A stretch of 64,000 bases of DNA from Photobacterium galatheae (GTDB lineage Bacteria > Pseudomonadota > Gammaproteobacteria > Enterobacterales > Vibrionaceae). Positions 38,384-47,742 of this stretch are shown one piece after another. Made by a program: the position numbers and the translations under genes. The DNA lies in the NCBI RefSeq assembly GCF_000695255.1, contig NZ_JMIB01000006.1:62001-126000 (forward strand). The letters run 5' to 3'. Every line of letters starts with the position of its first letter. Position 1 is the first letter of the stretch. The notes under the pieces were generated by a model. The model had not been told where the DNA came from. It did no database searches and worked only from the letters and a program-made list of their open reading frames with translations.

Positions 38384-38426
38384 CAGCTTTTGGATCATTA
38401 CAACCCAAAAGCTGAAAAACCTGTAC
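38384..38426 (-). repeat. Palindromic repeat, copy E (partial)
   Basis: CAGCTTTTGG and CCAAAAGCTG form a perfect 10-base inverted repeat around ATCATTACAAC, followed by CTGTAC at the right edge. This is the nested palindrome of copy D with one outer end. Confidence 0.65.
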
Positions 38427-38461
38427 ACCAAAGGATAAGGGAAAGCGGGTGAACAAACAGC

Positions 38462-39571
38462 TCAGTCAAAGCGAATCGAGACTCCGGCCAGACTGTGCCC
38501 GGGTTCCGTTTGCCCGGACTGGCCCAGTTTGATCATCAACCGGACATCATTGGCTGAATCTGCATGTGCCAGCGCATCTGCTTCGCTGATCTTTCCAGCC
38601 TGATATAAAGCAAACAAGGACTGATCAAAGGTCAGCATGCCCTGCTCCTTTCCTTTCGCCATCGTTTCTTTCAGCTCGTGCAGGGCATTTCTTCGGATCA
38701 GATCCGAGATTCTGGGGGTATTGATCAGCAGTTCAAACGCAGCATGGCGGCCCGTCCCATTCGCATCCGGGATCAATTGCTGCGCCAGGATCCCTTTCAG
38801 ATTCAGGGATAGATCGAACAGCAGTTGCTCCCGTCGCTCGCTGGGCACCAGATGCAGGATCCGCTCCAGCGCCTGATTCGCATTGTTAGCGTGCAGGGTG
38901 GCCATGCAAAGGTGCCCGGTTTCCGCAAAGTTCAGTGCATATTCCATGGTCTCCTGATTGCGGATCTCGCCAATCAGAATCATATCCGGTGCCTGTCGCA
39001 GCGAGTTTTTTAAGGCAACTTCGTAGCTTTCGGTATCCAGTCCGACTTCACGCTGGGTCACGATACAGCAGCCATGCTGATGGATAAACTCAATCGGATC
39101 TTCCACCGTCAGGATATGACCGCTGCGGTTTCGGTTTCGATAACCGGTCAGTGCCGCCATTGAGGTTGATTTGCCTGACCCCGTTGCACCCACGACCAGC
39201 ACCAGCCCGCGCTTCGCCAGTGCCAAGGCTTTCATCGGTTCCGGTAACGTCAGGGCATCAACATCCGGAATGATGCTTTCAATTCGCCGGATCACCATGC
39301 CCGGCTGCTCCCGCTGCCAGAACGCACTGAGACGAAAACGATGTCCGTCTCTGACCAGCGCAAAATTCGCTTCTTTCGATGCGACAAACGTCTGCCACTG
39401 CTCGGGAGACATCGCCTGCCGGCAAAGATGTTCAACCGCCTCCGCTGTCAGAGCCTGCCCGCTGGCCTGAAGCTGGCCGTCAATTTTCAGCTGGCTGGGT
39501 GCTGAAACTGTGAGATAAAGATCCGATGCCTGCGCTGCGACCATCTGCGTCAGCATACTTGCAAGTTCCAT
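38462..39571 (-). CDS. pilU: PilU, type IV pilus retraction ATPase accessory
   Basis: A 369-residue PilT/PilU ATPase with Walker A GATGSGKSTSMAAL (about residue 131), a His box and ILIGEIRNQETMEYAL (Walker B and motor loop). PilU works with PilT to retract type IV pili under load. It begins 15 bases after the pilT stop. The longer C-terminal tail compared with PilT is typical of PilU. Confidence 0.95.
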   Translation of the reverse strand: MELASMLTQMVAAQASDLYLTVSAPSQLKIDGQLQASGQALTAEAVEHLCRQAMSPEQWQTFVASKEANFALVRDGHRFRLSAFWQREQPGMVIRRIESIIPDVDALTLPEPMKALALAKRGLVLVVGATGSGKSTSMAALTGYRNRNRSGHILTVEDPIEFIHQHGCCIVTQREVGLDTESYEVALKNSLRQAPDMILIGEIRNQETMEYALNFAETGHLCMATLHANNANQALERILHLVPSERREQLLFDLSLNLKGILAQQLIPDANGTGRHAAFELLINTPRISDLIRRNALHELKETMAKGKEQGMLTFDQSLFALYQAGKISEADALAHADSANDVRLMIKLGQSGQTEPGHSLAGVSIRFD

Positions 39572-39586
39572 GATTGGCTTCCTGTG

Positions 39587-40621
39587 CTACATCCCCTGAG
39601 TCCGTTCTGTCACTCTGGCAACCTCATCCGGTTCGACCACCCCTTGTGCCAGCAGGCGATTCACGGCCTGCTCCATGGTCTGCATTCCGATACTGGCACC
39701 AGTCTGGATCATCGAATACATCTGCGCGACTTTGTCTTCCCGGATCAGGTTGCGGATCGCAGGCGTCGCCATCATGATTTCATGCGCCGCAACCCGGCCG
39801 CCGCCCGGGCATTTCAACAGCGACTGAGCGATCACCGCCCGCAGAGATTCCGACAACATTGACCGCACCATCGCCTTATCGTTGCCGGGGAATACATCGA
39901 TGATCCGGTCGACCGCTTTCGCTGCCGAGCTGGTATGCAACGTGCCCAGCACCAGATGGCCGGTTTCCGCAGCCGTCAAGGCAAGGCGGATGGTCTCCTG
40001 ATCCCGCAGCTCGCCAACCATGATGACATCCGGATCTTCCCGTAATGCTGAACGCAGGGCGTTCTGAAAGCTATGGGTATCCCGGTGGACTTCACGCTGA
40101 TTGATCAGACAGCGTTTGCTCTCATGGATAAATTCAATCGGATCCTCAATCGTCAGAATATGGCGATGGGTATGGGCGTTGATATGATCCACCAGCGCAG
40201 CAATGGTGGTGGACTTGCCTGATCCGGTAGCACCGGTCACGAGAACCAGACCCCGCTGGCTTCTGGCTATCTGATAGAACACCTCCGGAACGCCCAGCGA
40301 TTCCAGTGACGGAACAGTGACCGGTATCGAACGAAAGACCGCTGCGAAGCCCCGAGACTGCTGAAAAGCATTCACCCGAAAACGACCGACATCCGGCAGA
40401 TCAAAAGAAAAGTCGACTTCGAGGTGCTCTTCATATTCCCGGCGCTGCGCATCATCCATAATATCTGTGATGAGTCGGTGCACCACTTCGTGGGAGAATG
40501 GCGGGATACTGAGCGCCCGGACATCGCCGTCGACCCGGATCATCGGCGATACACCCGCAGAGAGGTGCAGATCGGAGGCATTATGCTTTACACTAAAGTC
40601 CAGTAGCTCGGTGATATCCAT
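39587..40621 (-). CDS. pilT: PilT, type IV pilus retraction ATPase
   Basis: A 344-residue hexameric ATPase with Walker A GATGSGKSTTIAAL, GELRDQETIRLALTAAETGHLV and the PilT-specific AIRNLIRE motif near the C-terminus. The start MDITELLDFSVKHNASDLHL at 40621 is the family start; the frame is open 7 codons more. It is divergent from yggS with only 23 bases between start codons, so the promoters overlap. Confidence 0.96.
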   Translation of the reverse strand: MDITELLDFSVKHNASDLHLSAGVSPMIRVDGDVRALSIPPFSHEVVHRLITDIMDDAQRREYEEHLEVDFSFDLPDVGRFRVNAFQQSRGFAAVFRSIPVTVPSLESLGVPEVFYQIARSQRGLVLVTGATGSGKSTTIAALVDHINAHTHRHILTIEDPIEFIHESKRCLINQREVHRDTHSFQNALRSALREDPDVIMVGELRDQETIRLALTAAETGHLVLGTLHTSSAAKAVDRIIDVFPGNDKAMVRSMLSESLRAVIAQSLLKCPGGGRVAAHEIMMATPAIRNLIREDKVAQMYSMIQTGASIGMQTMEQAVNRLLAQGVVEPDEVARVTERTQGM

Positions 40622-40644
40622 ACATTTCCCCTTAAGAATCAATT

Positions 40645-41352
40645 ATGAGTAGTATCAGACAAAATATTGCAAAGGTCACCCAGGAGATCCGCGAGGCCTG
40701 TGAGAAATGCGGGCGTGATACGGATTCTGTGCAACTGCTGGCGGTGAGTAAGACGAAGCCAGTCAGCGCGATTACTGATGCCATCGCTGCCGGACAGCGG
40801 GCATTCGGTGAAAACTATGTGCAGGAAGGCGTGGATAAAATTCAGCACTTTGTTGCAACTGAACCGGATCTGGCTCTGAGCTGGCACTTTATCGGCCCGA
40901 TTCAGTCCAACAAAACCCGGCCAATTGCGGAACACTTCGACTGGGTCCACTCCGTCGACCGGGCTAAAATTGCCCGTCGTCTCAGTGAGCAGCGTCCGGA
41001 CAATCTGCCGCCGCTGAACATCCTGCTGCAAGTCAACACCAGCGGTGAAGCCTCGAAATCCGGTGTGGATTTTGACGAGCTGTCCGCGCTGGCGACCGAA
41101 ATCGCTTCGCTGCCTAACCTTGAGTTACGGGGCCTGATGTCGATTCCGGAGAAAGCCGATGACTACAACAGTCAGCTCAGCGCCTTTACCGCACTCGCTC
41201 AGGCCAAAGACGCATTACAGCAACAGCTGCCAGACATCACGCTGGATACCCTGTCGATGGGTATGAGCGGTGATATGGAAGCTGCGGTCGCAGCCGGCAG
41301 TACCATTGTGCGAATCGGCACCGCCATTTTTGGCGCCCGGAATTACAGCTAA
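40645..41352 (+). CDS. yggS: YggS, pyridoxal phosphate homeostasis protein
   Basis: A 235-residue PLP-binding single-domain protein with the Lys in LLAVSKTKP and FGENYVQEGVDKI. It keeps PLP balance and affects amino-acid pools. Neighbour proC follows at 48 bases and yggT/yggU after that, the conserved order. Confidence 0.96.
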   Translation: MSSIRQNIAKVTQEIREACEKCGRDTDSVQLLAVSKTKPVSAITDAIAAGQRAFGENYVQEGVDKIQHFVATEPDLALSWHFIGPIQSNKTRPIAEHFDWVHSVDRAKIARRLSEQRPDNLPPLNILLQVNTSGEASKSGVDFDELSALATEIASLPNLELRGLMSIPEKADDYNSQLSAFTALAQAKDALQQQLPDITLDTLSMGMSGDMEAAVAAGSTIVRIGTAIFGARNYS

Positions 41353-41400
41353 CGCCGCCTGAAAAAGCAGACGTTTTCTCAATTTTAGAAGGATTTTTTC

Positions 41401-42219
41401 ATGGAACATCGTTCAATCGCATTTATCGGTGCCGGCAACATGGCCCGCTCTATCATTGCCGGTCTGGTTGCCAGTGGCTATCCGGCTGAAAAGATCACCG
41501 CCACCGCACCCAGTGCCGAGCGCCGTGAACCGCTGGCCCGCGAGTACGGCATCCATACCGACAGCGATAACCTCCGCGCAGCCCAACAGGCTGATGTGAT
41601 TGTTCTGGCGGTAAAACCCCAACTGATGGAAACCGTGTGCCAGCCCCTGCAATCGATTGTTTTCAAAAACAAACTGGTCATCTCCATTGCAGCCGGTATC
41701 TCGGTCGCCCGATTACAGGAAATGCTGGCGGCAAAAGTCAGTCTGGTGCGCGTCATGCCGAACACCCCATCGCTGATTGGCAAAGGCATGAGCGGCATGT
41801 ATGCCGGTACAGAGGTCACCGAACCGGATCGCACCTTCTCCGACAACCTGATGAGCGCGGTCGGGAAAACCTGCTGGGTTTCTGAAGAATCGGGTATCAA
41901 CGGGGTCATCGCCGCCGCAGGCAGTGCACCGGCCTATTTCTTCCTGTTTATGGAAGCGATGCAAACCGAAGCGATTCGCCAGGGATTTGATAAACAAACG
42001 GCCCGAGAACTGGTTCAGCAAGCAGCGGCAGGGGCCGCAGGCATGGTACTCGCCAGCCCGGACACAGAGCTGTCGGCCCTGCGTGAACAGGTCACCTCCA
42101 AAGGCGGAACCACCGCAGAAGCGATCCGTACATTTAACGAAGCGCAACTTAGTGATATCGTAGCGAAAGCAATGCAGGCCGCTGTCAGCCGCGCACAGGA
42201 AATGGAACAATTGTTTTAA
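41401..42219 (+). CDS. proC: Pyrroline-5-carboxylate reductase
   Basis: A 272-residue NADPH enzyme, last step of proline synthesis. It starts with the Rossmann motif IAFIGAGNMARSIIAGL and has VRVMPNTPSLIGKGMSG and SKGGTTAEAIRTF, the P5CR signatures. GAAGGATT precedes the ATG. Confidence 0.97.
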   Translation: MEHRSIAFIGAGNMARSIIAGLVASGYPAEKITATAPSAERREPLAREYGIHTDSDNLRAAQQADVIVLAVKPQLMETVCQPLQSIVFKNKLVISIAAGISVARLQEMLAAKVSLVRVMPNTPSLIGKGMSGMYAGTEVTEPDRTFSDNLMSAVGKTCWVSEESGINGVIAAAGSAPAYFFLFMEAMQTEAIRQGFDKQTARELVQQAAAGAAGMVLASPDTELSALREQVTSKGGTTAEAIRTFNEAQLSDIVAKAMQAAVSRAQEMEQLF

Positions 42220-42228
42220 GGTCTAGAT

Positions 42229-42783
42229 ATGAATTCGTTAGTTTTTTTAATCAGTACTGCCTTTTCGCTTTACATCATGGTTGTTCTGTTACGACTGTGG
42301 CTGCAATGGGCACGGGCAGATTTCTATAACCCGTTCTCACAATTTATCGTCAAAGCGACACAACCCATTGTTGGCCCGCTTCGCCGTGTTATCCCGTCGC
42401 TCGGTTCACTGGATCTGGCAACCCTGCTGTTGGCTTATATCCTGACGGTCGTCAAATTCGTCAGCCTGAACTGGGTCATCACTGGCACTTTAGTTTTGAA
42501 TCCATCCCTCTTTTTTTACGGCGCGCTATCTTTGTTGAAAGCCGCAGGTGGACTGGTGTTCTGGGTGCTGCTAATCCGTGCCATTCTGAGCTGGGTCAGC
42601 CAGGGCCGCAGTCCGATTGAATATGTGATGCACCAGCTCACCGAGCCAATGACGGCACCAATTCGCCGCTTTGTCCCGGTCATGGGTGGTCTGGATCTCA
42701 GTGTCCTGGTTCTTTTTATTGGTCTGCAGTTTGCTAACTTCCTGATTGGTGATCTGGTCGGTCCGATTTGGTTCCAGCTATGA
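42229..42783 (+). CDS. yggT: YggT family membrane protein
   Basis: A 184-residue integral membrane protein with two YGGT repeats, each with a hydrophobic helix and the pattern [23 protein letters not shown] (split here) and later [16 protein letters not shown]. Implicated in osmotic or membrane homeostasis. It overlaps yggU by 4 bases. Confidence 0.93.
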   Translation: MNSLVFLISTAFSLYIMVVLLRLWLQWARADFYNPFSQFIVKATQPIVGPLRRVIPSLGSLDLATLLLAYILTVVKFVSLNWVITGTLVLNPSLFFYGALSLLKAAGGLVFWVLLIRAILSWVSQGRSPIEYVMHQLTEPMTAPIRRFVPVMGGLDLSVLVLFIGLQFANFLIGDLVGPIWFQL

Positions 42784-43073
42784 CGCAACAAGCTGTCAGT
42801 CAGGATAAAGCGGATCTGGTGATCCGCTTTTACGTTCAGCCCAAAGCCAGCCGGGATCAACTGGTGGGTCTGCATGGCGATGAAATCAAGGTGGCGATTA
42901 CGGCACCGCCTGTCGACGGCAAAGCAAACAGCCATCTGGTGAAATACCTGGCCAAACAATTCAAAGTGGCCAAAGGCCAGGTGATCATCGAAAAAGGCGA
43001 AACCGGACGGCATAAGCAAATCCGTATTCAGTCTCCTCAGGTGATTCCAGACCTCTTCAGCCAGATGTTGTGA
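42780..43073 (+). CDS. yggU: YggU/DUF167 family protein
   Basis: A 97-residue protein with the DUF167 pattern [20 protein letters not shown] and [18 protein letters not shown]. Function unknown. The ATG at 42780 overlaps the yggT stop (ATGA), so it is coupled. The open frame extends 4 codons upstream to a TTG that is less likely. Confidence 0.93.
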   Translation: MTQQAVSQDKADLVIRFYVQPKASRDQLVGLHGDEIKVAITAPPVDGKANSHLVKYLAKQFKVAKGQVIIEKGETGRHKQIRIQSPQVIPDLFSQML

Positions 43074-43197
43074 GTCTCAGGCGCGTACAGCTAGCCAAAG
43101 CAAGTCACTCTATACTATAAAGAATGCAGCAATATCCCCTTGGTGTGTAAGGTCTTCTATCATGAGACACATCTCAACAGGATCAAAGGACAGCCCT

Positions 43198-43626
43198 ATG
43201 AAACAGTTACTTGTTGCTTTTATTGCTCTACTCGGTCTCTCTCTTCCCGTGCATGCCGAGCAACTGAAAAATATCGGTGAACTGGAGGTTCACTATTCCA
43301 CCTTTCCTTCAACCTTTCTGACTCCGGAAGTGGCGAAAACCTACCGAATTCAGCGCAGTCGTTATTCCGCACTAATCAACGTGACTGTGCTCGACAGCAG
43401 TGTGGAAGGTAAACCCGCAGTCGCTGCTGTGGTGAAAGGGACGGCGCGAAATCTGGTTGGTACAGAGAAAAATCTGACCTTCCGTGAAATCCGCGAAGGC
43501 GATGCCATTTACTATATCGCTGAGCTGTCGCACGCCAATGAAGAACGCTTCCGGTTCAATATTGATGTGTCGCGCCAATCCACCCGTGGGAATATTCAGT
43601 TCGAACAGACCTACTTCGCTGAATAA
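43198..43626 (+). CDS. DUF4426 family exported protein
   Basis: A 142-residue protein with a signal peptide ending PVHA and a single beta-rich domain (ELEVHYSTFPSTFLTPEVAKTYRI at the start). It matches what I recall of DUF4426 proteins, which often lie between yggU and rdgB in vibrios. No function is known. AAGGA lies before the ATG at 43198. Confidence 0.85.
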   Translation: MKQLLVAFIALLGLSLPVHAEQLKNIGELEVHYSTFPSTFLTPEVAKTYRIQRSRYSALINVTVLDSSVEGKPAVAAVVKGTARNLVGTEKNLTFREIREGDAIYYIAELSHANEERFRFNIDVSRQSTRGNIQFEQTYFAE

Positions 43627-43695
43627 ATAAAAGAAAAGCGATGCGAGATATCTGAATACTCAGCATCTGAAGTTTTCTCAGCTTCTGCATCTGAA

Positions 43696-43720
43696 AAAAG
43701 AAGGGCCCGGCCCTTCTTTT
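43696..43720 (+). terminator. Terminator after the DUF4426 gene
   Basis: AAAAGAAGGGC-CCG-GCCCTTCTTTT, an 11-base perfect stem with a T run, between this gene and rdgB. Confidence 0.9.
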
Positions 43721-43796
43721 CTGTTTTTGGCTTTTGCGTCACCTGTGGGTATGATAGCGCCCCAGCTTTCCCCAGTCCTACTGACCAGGAGTCTCC

Positions 43797-44390
43797 ATGA
43801 GCAAACTCGTTCTCGCAACCGGCAATCAGGGCAAAGTCCGTGAAATGGCAAACCTGCTGGCCGACTTTGGCTTTGAAGTGATCGCCCAGAGCGATCTGAA
43901 CGTTTCTGACGTCGCCGAAACCGGCACCACCTTTATTGAAAACGCCATCATCAAGGCCCGCCATGCCGCCAAAGAAACCGGCTTGCCAGCCATTGCTGAC
44001 GACTCAGGTCTGGAAGTCGATGCCCTGAAAGGCGCGCCCGGAATTTATTCGGCCCGCTATGCCGGCGAAGGCGCCACTGACCTTCAGAATCTGGAGAAAC
44101 TGCTGGAAGCCATGAAAGATGTGCCAGAGTCTGAGCGGACTGCACGTTTCCACTGTGTGCTGGTGATGATGCGCCATGCCGACGATCCGACCCCACTGGT
44201 TTGCCATGGCACCTGGGAAGGGCGTATTCTGACGGAAGCCGTCGGTGAAAACGGCTTCGGCTATGACCCGGTCTTCTGGGTACCGGAAGAAAACTGCGCT
44301 TCGGCCGAACTGGCCCCTGAGCGCAAGAAACAACTGTCACACCGCGGCAAAGCCCTGCAACAACTCTTTGCTGCCCTGAAGGACGCCTGA
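43797..44390 (+). CDS. rdgB: dITP/XTP pyrophosphatase
   Basis: A 197-residue HAM1-family NTP pyrophosphatase that removes non-canonical purine nucleotides. It opens with [13 protein letters not shown] and contains [15 protein letters not shown], the [11 protein letters not shown] catalytic segment and [10 protein letters not shown]. Overlaps hemW by one base (TGATG). Confidence 0.97.
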   Translation: MSKLVLATGNQGKVREMANLLADFGFEVIAQSDLNVSDVAETGTTFIENAIIKARHAAKETGLPAIADDSGLEVDALKGAPGIYSARYAGEGATDLQNLEKLLEAMKDVPESERTARFHCVLVMMRHADDPTPLVCHGTWEGRILTEAVGENGFGYDPVFWVPEENCASAELAPERKKQLSHRGKALQQLFAALKDA

Positions 44391-45562
44391 TGTTAGTACC
44401 GCCACCGCTGAGCCTGTATGTGCATATTCCCTGGTGTGTCCAGAAGTGCCCTTACTGCGACTTCAATTCCCATGCACTGAAAAATGATATTCCGGAGCTG
44501 GATTACATTGATGCACTGCTGGAAGATCTGGATACGGATCTGGCCCGCTATCAGCTCACAGACAGCCGCAGACCCCTGCACTCCATCTTCATTGGTGGCG
44601 GCACCCCCAGCCTGATCTCCGCCCCGGAAATCGGGCGGTTGCTGTCGGGTATTCAGGCCCGTATTCCTTTCAGTGATGACATTGAAATCACGATGGAGGC
44701 GAATCCGGGTACTGTTGAAGCAGGCCGTTTTCAAGCCTACCGGGAAGCAGGCGTAAACCGGATTTCCATCGGTGTTCAGAGTTTTCAGGACGACAAACTG
44801 AAACGTCTGGGTCGGATTCACGGTTGTGAAGAAGCGATTCGGGCCGCGGGACTGGCGAAAGAAGCAGGTCTGAACAGCTTCAATCTGGATCTGATGCATG
44901 GCTTGCCGGATCAGAGCGTGTCAGATGCCCTGTCCGATCTGAAGCAGGCGATTGCCTTAGATCCGCCGCATCTGTCCTGGTATCAGCTGACCATTGAGCC
45001 GAACACCCTGTTTTATTCGAAACCACCAACGCTGCCGGATGACGACGACCTTTGGGATATCTTTGAACAGGGCCATGCCCTGCTGGCTGCCGCCGGTTAT
45101 GAACAGTATGAAATTTCCGGCTACAGCAAACCGGGCAAGCAGTGTCAGCACAACCTGAACTACTGGCGCTTTGGGGACTACCTTGGCATCGGCTGTGGGG
45201 CACACGGAAAGATCAGCTTTGCTGACGGTACGATCACCCGGACCGTGAAAGTAAAACACCCGCGTGGTTATCTCAATCCGCAAAAGCCTTATCTGGATCA
45301 GGAAACGCAGGTGGCAGACACCGAACGGCCATTCGAGTTCTTCATGAACCGTTTCCGTTTGCTGGAAGCCTGTCCGAAACAGGACTACGTTGAGCGTACC
45401 GGCCTGCCGCTGGACAGCATCCGGACACCGATAGAATGGGCACTGGGCAAGCAGTATCTGATGGATCAGGGAGACAACTGGCAGATTACTGAGCAGGGCA
45501 AACTCTTCCTCAATGACCTGCTGGCTGCCTTTGTCGATGAAGACGAAGAAGACCGCCACTAA
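44390..45562 (+). CDS. hemW: HemW, radical SAM haem chaperone
   Basis: A 390-residue radical SAM protein with the cluster motif CVQKCPYCDF (CxxxCxxC) near residue 16 and the HemN-like GGGTPSLI and DLMHGLPDQ. HemW lacks coproporphyrinogen oxidase activity in tested bacteria and instead carries haem to respiratory proteins. It overlaps rdgB by one base. Confidence 0.95.
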   Translation: MLVPPPLSLYVHIPWCVQKCPYCDFNSHALKNDIPELDYIDALLEDLDTDLARYQLTDSRRPLHSIFIGGGTPSLISAPEIGRLLSGIQARIPFSDDIEITMEANPGTVEAGRFQAYREAGVNRISIGVQSFQDDKLKRLGRIHGCEEAIRAAGLAKEAGLNSFNLDLMHGLPDQSVSDALSDLKQAIALDPPHLSWYQLTIEPNTLFYSKPPTLPDDDDLWDIFEQGHALLAAAGYEQYEISGYSKPGKQCQHNLNYWRFGDYLGIGCGAHGKISFADGTITRTVKVKHPRGYLNPQKPYLDQETQVADTERPFEFFMNRFRLLEACPKQDYVERTGLPLDSIRTPIEWALGKQYLMDQGDNWQITEQGKLFLNDLLAAFVDEDEEDRH

Positions 45563-45566
45563 AACC

Positions 45567-45602
45567 CGTTTGTCGCTGACAGACATCTGTCAGCGACAAA
45601 CG
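45567..45602. terminator. Long hairpin between hemW and the glutaminase gene
   Basis: A perfect 17-base inverted repeat (arms 45567-45583 and 45586-45602) with a 2-base CA centre lies between convergent genes. On the minus strand it is followed by GGGTTTTAG, a weak T run. Probably a bidirectional transcription end. Confidence 0.65.
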
Positions 45603-45619
45603 CTAGCACTGAATTCCGA

Positions 45620-46540
45620 CTAGAAAATCGAACGACCAATACGTTCAGCCAGCAGCTCCAGTGCTGCCGTACCGGCGAGAGAGTTCCCGGAGGCATCCAG
45701 CTCAGGCGACCAGACCGCAATCGACATCTCGCCCGGTACGATCGCGATAATCCCACCGCCGACACCAGATTTACCCGGCATTCCAACCCGGTAAGCAAAT
45801 TCACCCGCCCCGTCGTACAGGCCACAGGTCGCCAGCAAGGCATTGATCTGTTTGCTCTGGGTTGGTGAAATCAAAGGCTTGCCCGCACACAACGGCTGCC
45901 CTTTATTGGCCAGATAACTGAAAGTGCGCGCCAGATCCACGCAGCTCATCTTCAGGGCGCAGTAACCGAAATAATTCCCCAGTACCGGCACCACTTCATT
46001 TTCGAAATTGCCAAATGAGCGCATCAGATACGCAATTGCGGCGTTGCGATCGCTGTGCTGCATCTCAGAAGCGGCCACGTTTTTGTCATACACCACATTC
46101 GCGTTGCAGGACAATGTTCTGACCAGTTCCAGCATCCGGTACTGCGGCGCAGACAAGCGACTGTGCAGCAGATCAGAAACCACCAGAGCCCCGGCATTAA
46201 TGAAGGGATTGCGGGGAATGCCATGTTCCATCTCCAGCTGAATCATGGAGTTAAACGCATGACCGGATGGCTCTTTACCGACACGGGACCAGATCTCGTC
46301 CGCTTCATAGAGCGTCATGGCCAGTGTCAGGCTCAGCACTTTGGAGATCGACTGAATGGAAAAGCCAACTTCACTGTCGCCAGCCTGAATCACCTCACCA
46401 TCGTTATAACAGACGGCAATCCCCAGCCGGTCTGCCGGTACCTCAGCCAGGGCCGGAATATAATCGGCAACCTTGCCCTGACCAATCAACGGCCGGACTT
46501 CATCCAGAATGTCATTCAGCAACTGCTCACTTGGCTTCAT
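45620..46540 (-). CDS. glsA: Glutaminase (GlsA/GlsB family)
   Basis: A 306-residue serine-dependent beta-lactamase-fold glutaminase converting glutamine to glutamate and ammonia. The catalytic S-x-x-K is in [12 protein letters not shown], followed by [10 protein letters not shown] and the C-terminal [17 protein letters not shown]. Length matches bacterial glutaminases (about 308). It is not at this place in E. coli. Its upstream sequence contains the trmB terminator, so it is transcribed on its own. Confidence 0.94.
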   Translation of the reverse strand: MKPSEQLLNDILDEVRPLIGQGKVADYIPALAEVPADRLGIAVCYNDGEVIQAGDSEVGFSIQSISKVLSLTLAMTLYEADEIWSRVGKEPSGHAFNSMIQLEMEHGIPRNPFINAGALVVSDLLHSRLSAPQYRMLELVRTLSCNANVVYDKNVAASEMQHSDRNAAIAYLMRSFGNFENEVVPVLGNYFGYCALKMSCVDLARTFSYLANKGQPLCAGKPLISPTQSKQINALLATCGLYDGAGEFAYRVGMPGKSGVGGGIIAIVPGEMSIAVWSPELDASGNSLAGTAALELLAERIGRSIF

Positions 46541-46558
46541 TCATTGTCTCCAAAGGAC

Positions 46559-46586
46559 AAAAAAGCCAACTCAAAGGCTGGCTTTT
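46559..46586 (-). terminator. Terminator after trmB
   Basis: On the minus strand, AAAAGCCA and TGGCTTTT pair around a 10-base loop and end in six T residues. It lies 71 bases past the trmB stop and just upstream of the glutaminase start. Confidence 0.85.
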
Positions 46587-46657
46587 CAAGCTAATCGTAT
46601 TCAAAGGGCCCATATCTTATTCGATATTGAACCTGAATGGCTATGAACCATAGCACA

Positions 46658-47395
46658 TTATTCTGTACGGGCGAACTTCATATCCCATACGCCGTGACCC
46701 AGGCGATGTCCGCGTGCTTCGAATTTGGTCAGCGGGCGATCGTCCGGACGCGGGACATAATCACCGTCTGTCGCGGTATTCTCATACCCAGGCGCCGCGT
46801 TCATGACTTCCACCATATGCTCCGCATAATTTTCCCAGTCGGTCGCCATATGGAAAATACCGCCGATTTTCAGCTTCTTACGTACCATTTCAACGAATGC
46901 AGGCTGAACAATACGACGCTTATGGTGACGGGCTTTATGCCACGGGTCCGGGAAAAACAGCTGCACGGTATCCAGGCTGCCATCCGGAATCATATAATCA
47001 AACACTTCGACGGCATCGTGGCACATCACACGCAGATTGGTCAGGCCAGCTTCTTCTGCCGCCATCAGACAGGCACCCACACCCGGGCTATGCACTTCAA
47101 TCCCGATGAAGTTCTTTTCCGGCGCGTTTTTCGCCATTTCCACCAGTGAGGCACCCATGCCAAAGCCGATTTCCAGCACCACATGGCCTTCACGACCGAA
47201 CACTTCCGTCCAGTTCAAAGGCTTTTGTTCGAAATCAATGCCCATACTTGGCCAGTTGTTATCCAAAGCATGTTGCTGGCCCTTGGTTAAACGGCCTTCA
47301 CGGCGGACAAAGCTACGGATTTTGCGTACCAGCTTTCCGTCTTCTGTGTATTCCGTCAGGGTGACGTCAGCATTCGTTCTGGATTCTTGGCTCAT
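46658..47395 (-). CDS. trmB: tRNA (guanine-N7-)-methyltransferase TrmB
   Basis: A 245-residue SAM methyltransferase that makes m7G46. Motifs: [16 protein letters not shown] (SAM loop), [29 protein letters not shown] and the C-terminal [17 protein letters not shown] precedes the ATG. Divergent from mutY as in E. coli. Confidence 0.97.
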   Translation of the reverse strand: MSQESRTNADVTLTEYTEDGKLVRKIRSFVRREGRLTKGQQHALDNNWPSMGIDFEQKPLNWTEVFGREGHVVLEIGFGMGASLVEMAKNAPEKNFIGIEVHSPGVGACLMAAEEAGLTNLRVMCHDAVEVFDYMIPDGSLDTVQLFFPDPWHKARHHKRRIVQPAFVEMVRKKLKIGGIFHMATDWENYAEHMVEVMNAAPGYENTATDGDYVPRPDDRPLTKFEARGHRLGHGVWDMKFARTE

Positions 47396-47742
47396 GGGTC
47401 CTTACCTAAATTTGGAGAGTGATATTCAGATACCAAACTGAAGAGAAGGCTGTTTGCCAACCGATATCCTCTTCAGTTTGGTATAAACGGATCCGGCATT
47501 ATCCAAAGTTCACGCCCAAGTGCAAGTACCGTATTCGCATTGAAGACAACCCCGGATTGTGGTGCAATCGTCACCGCAATGTCGTCCCTTCGGACCCGTA
47601 GAATAAAATGGACACCCGTGCAGCCAGATCAATTTCGCCGCACCTGGGTGCAACATGAATCATTTCAAAGCGCTACAGCATCTCAGGAAAAGATTCCGTA
47701 CAAGATGGCTGTCTGGTCAGTACTGCTGTGAAGAAAAAATTT
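47396..47742. other. Divergent trmB/mutY intergenic region
   Basis: 347 bases without a recognisable gene. It carries the long inverted repeat at 47430-47484 and the leaders of both genes. Confidence 0.5.
47430..47484. repeat. 16-base perfect inverted repeat with 23-base loop
   Basis: ATACCAAACTGAAGAG (47430-47445) is exactly complementary to 47469-47484. It starts 35 bases upstream of the trmB ATG. It is not a typical terminator (no T run). Confidence 0.75.

Noticed and set aside
43085..43101. GTACAGCTAGCCAAAGC near the end of yggU looked like another copy of the GTACAG repeat
   Set aside because: Only one end and a short word match; the inner palindrome is missing, so chance cannot be excluded.
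43721..43760. GGCTTTTGCGTCACCTGTGGGT upstream of rdgB (split words) resembled the repeat interior
   Set aside because: Too diverged and lacks both arms; it is more likely part of the rdgB promoter region.
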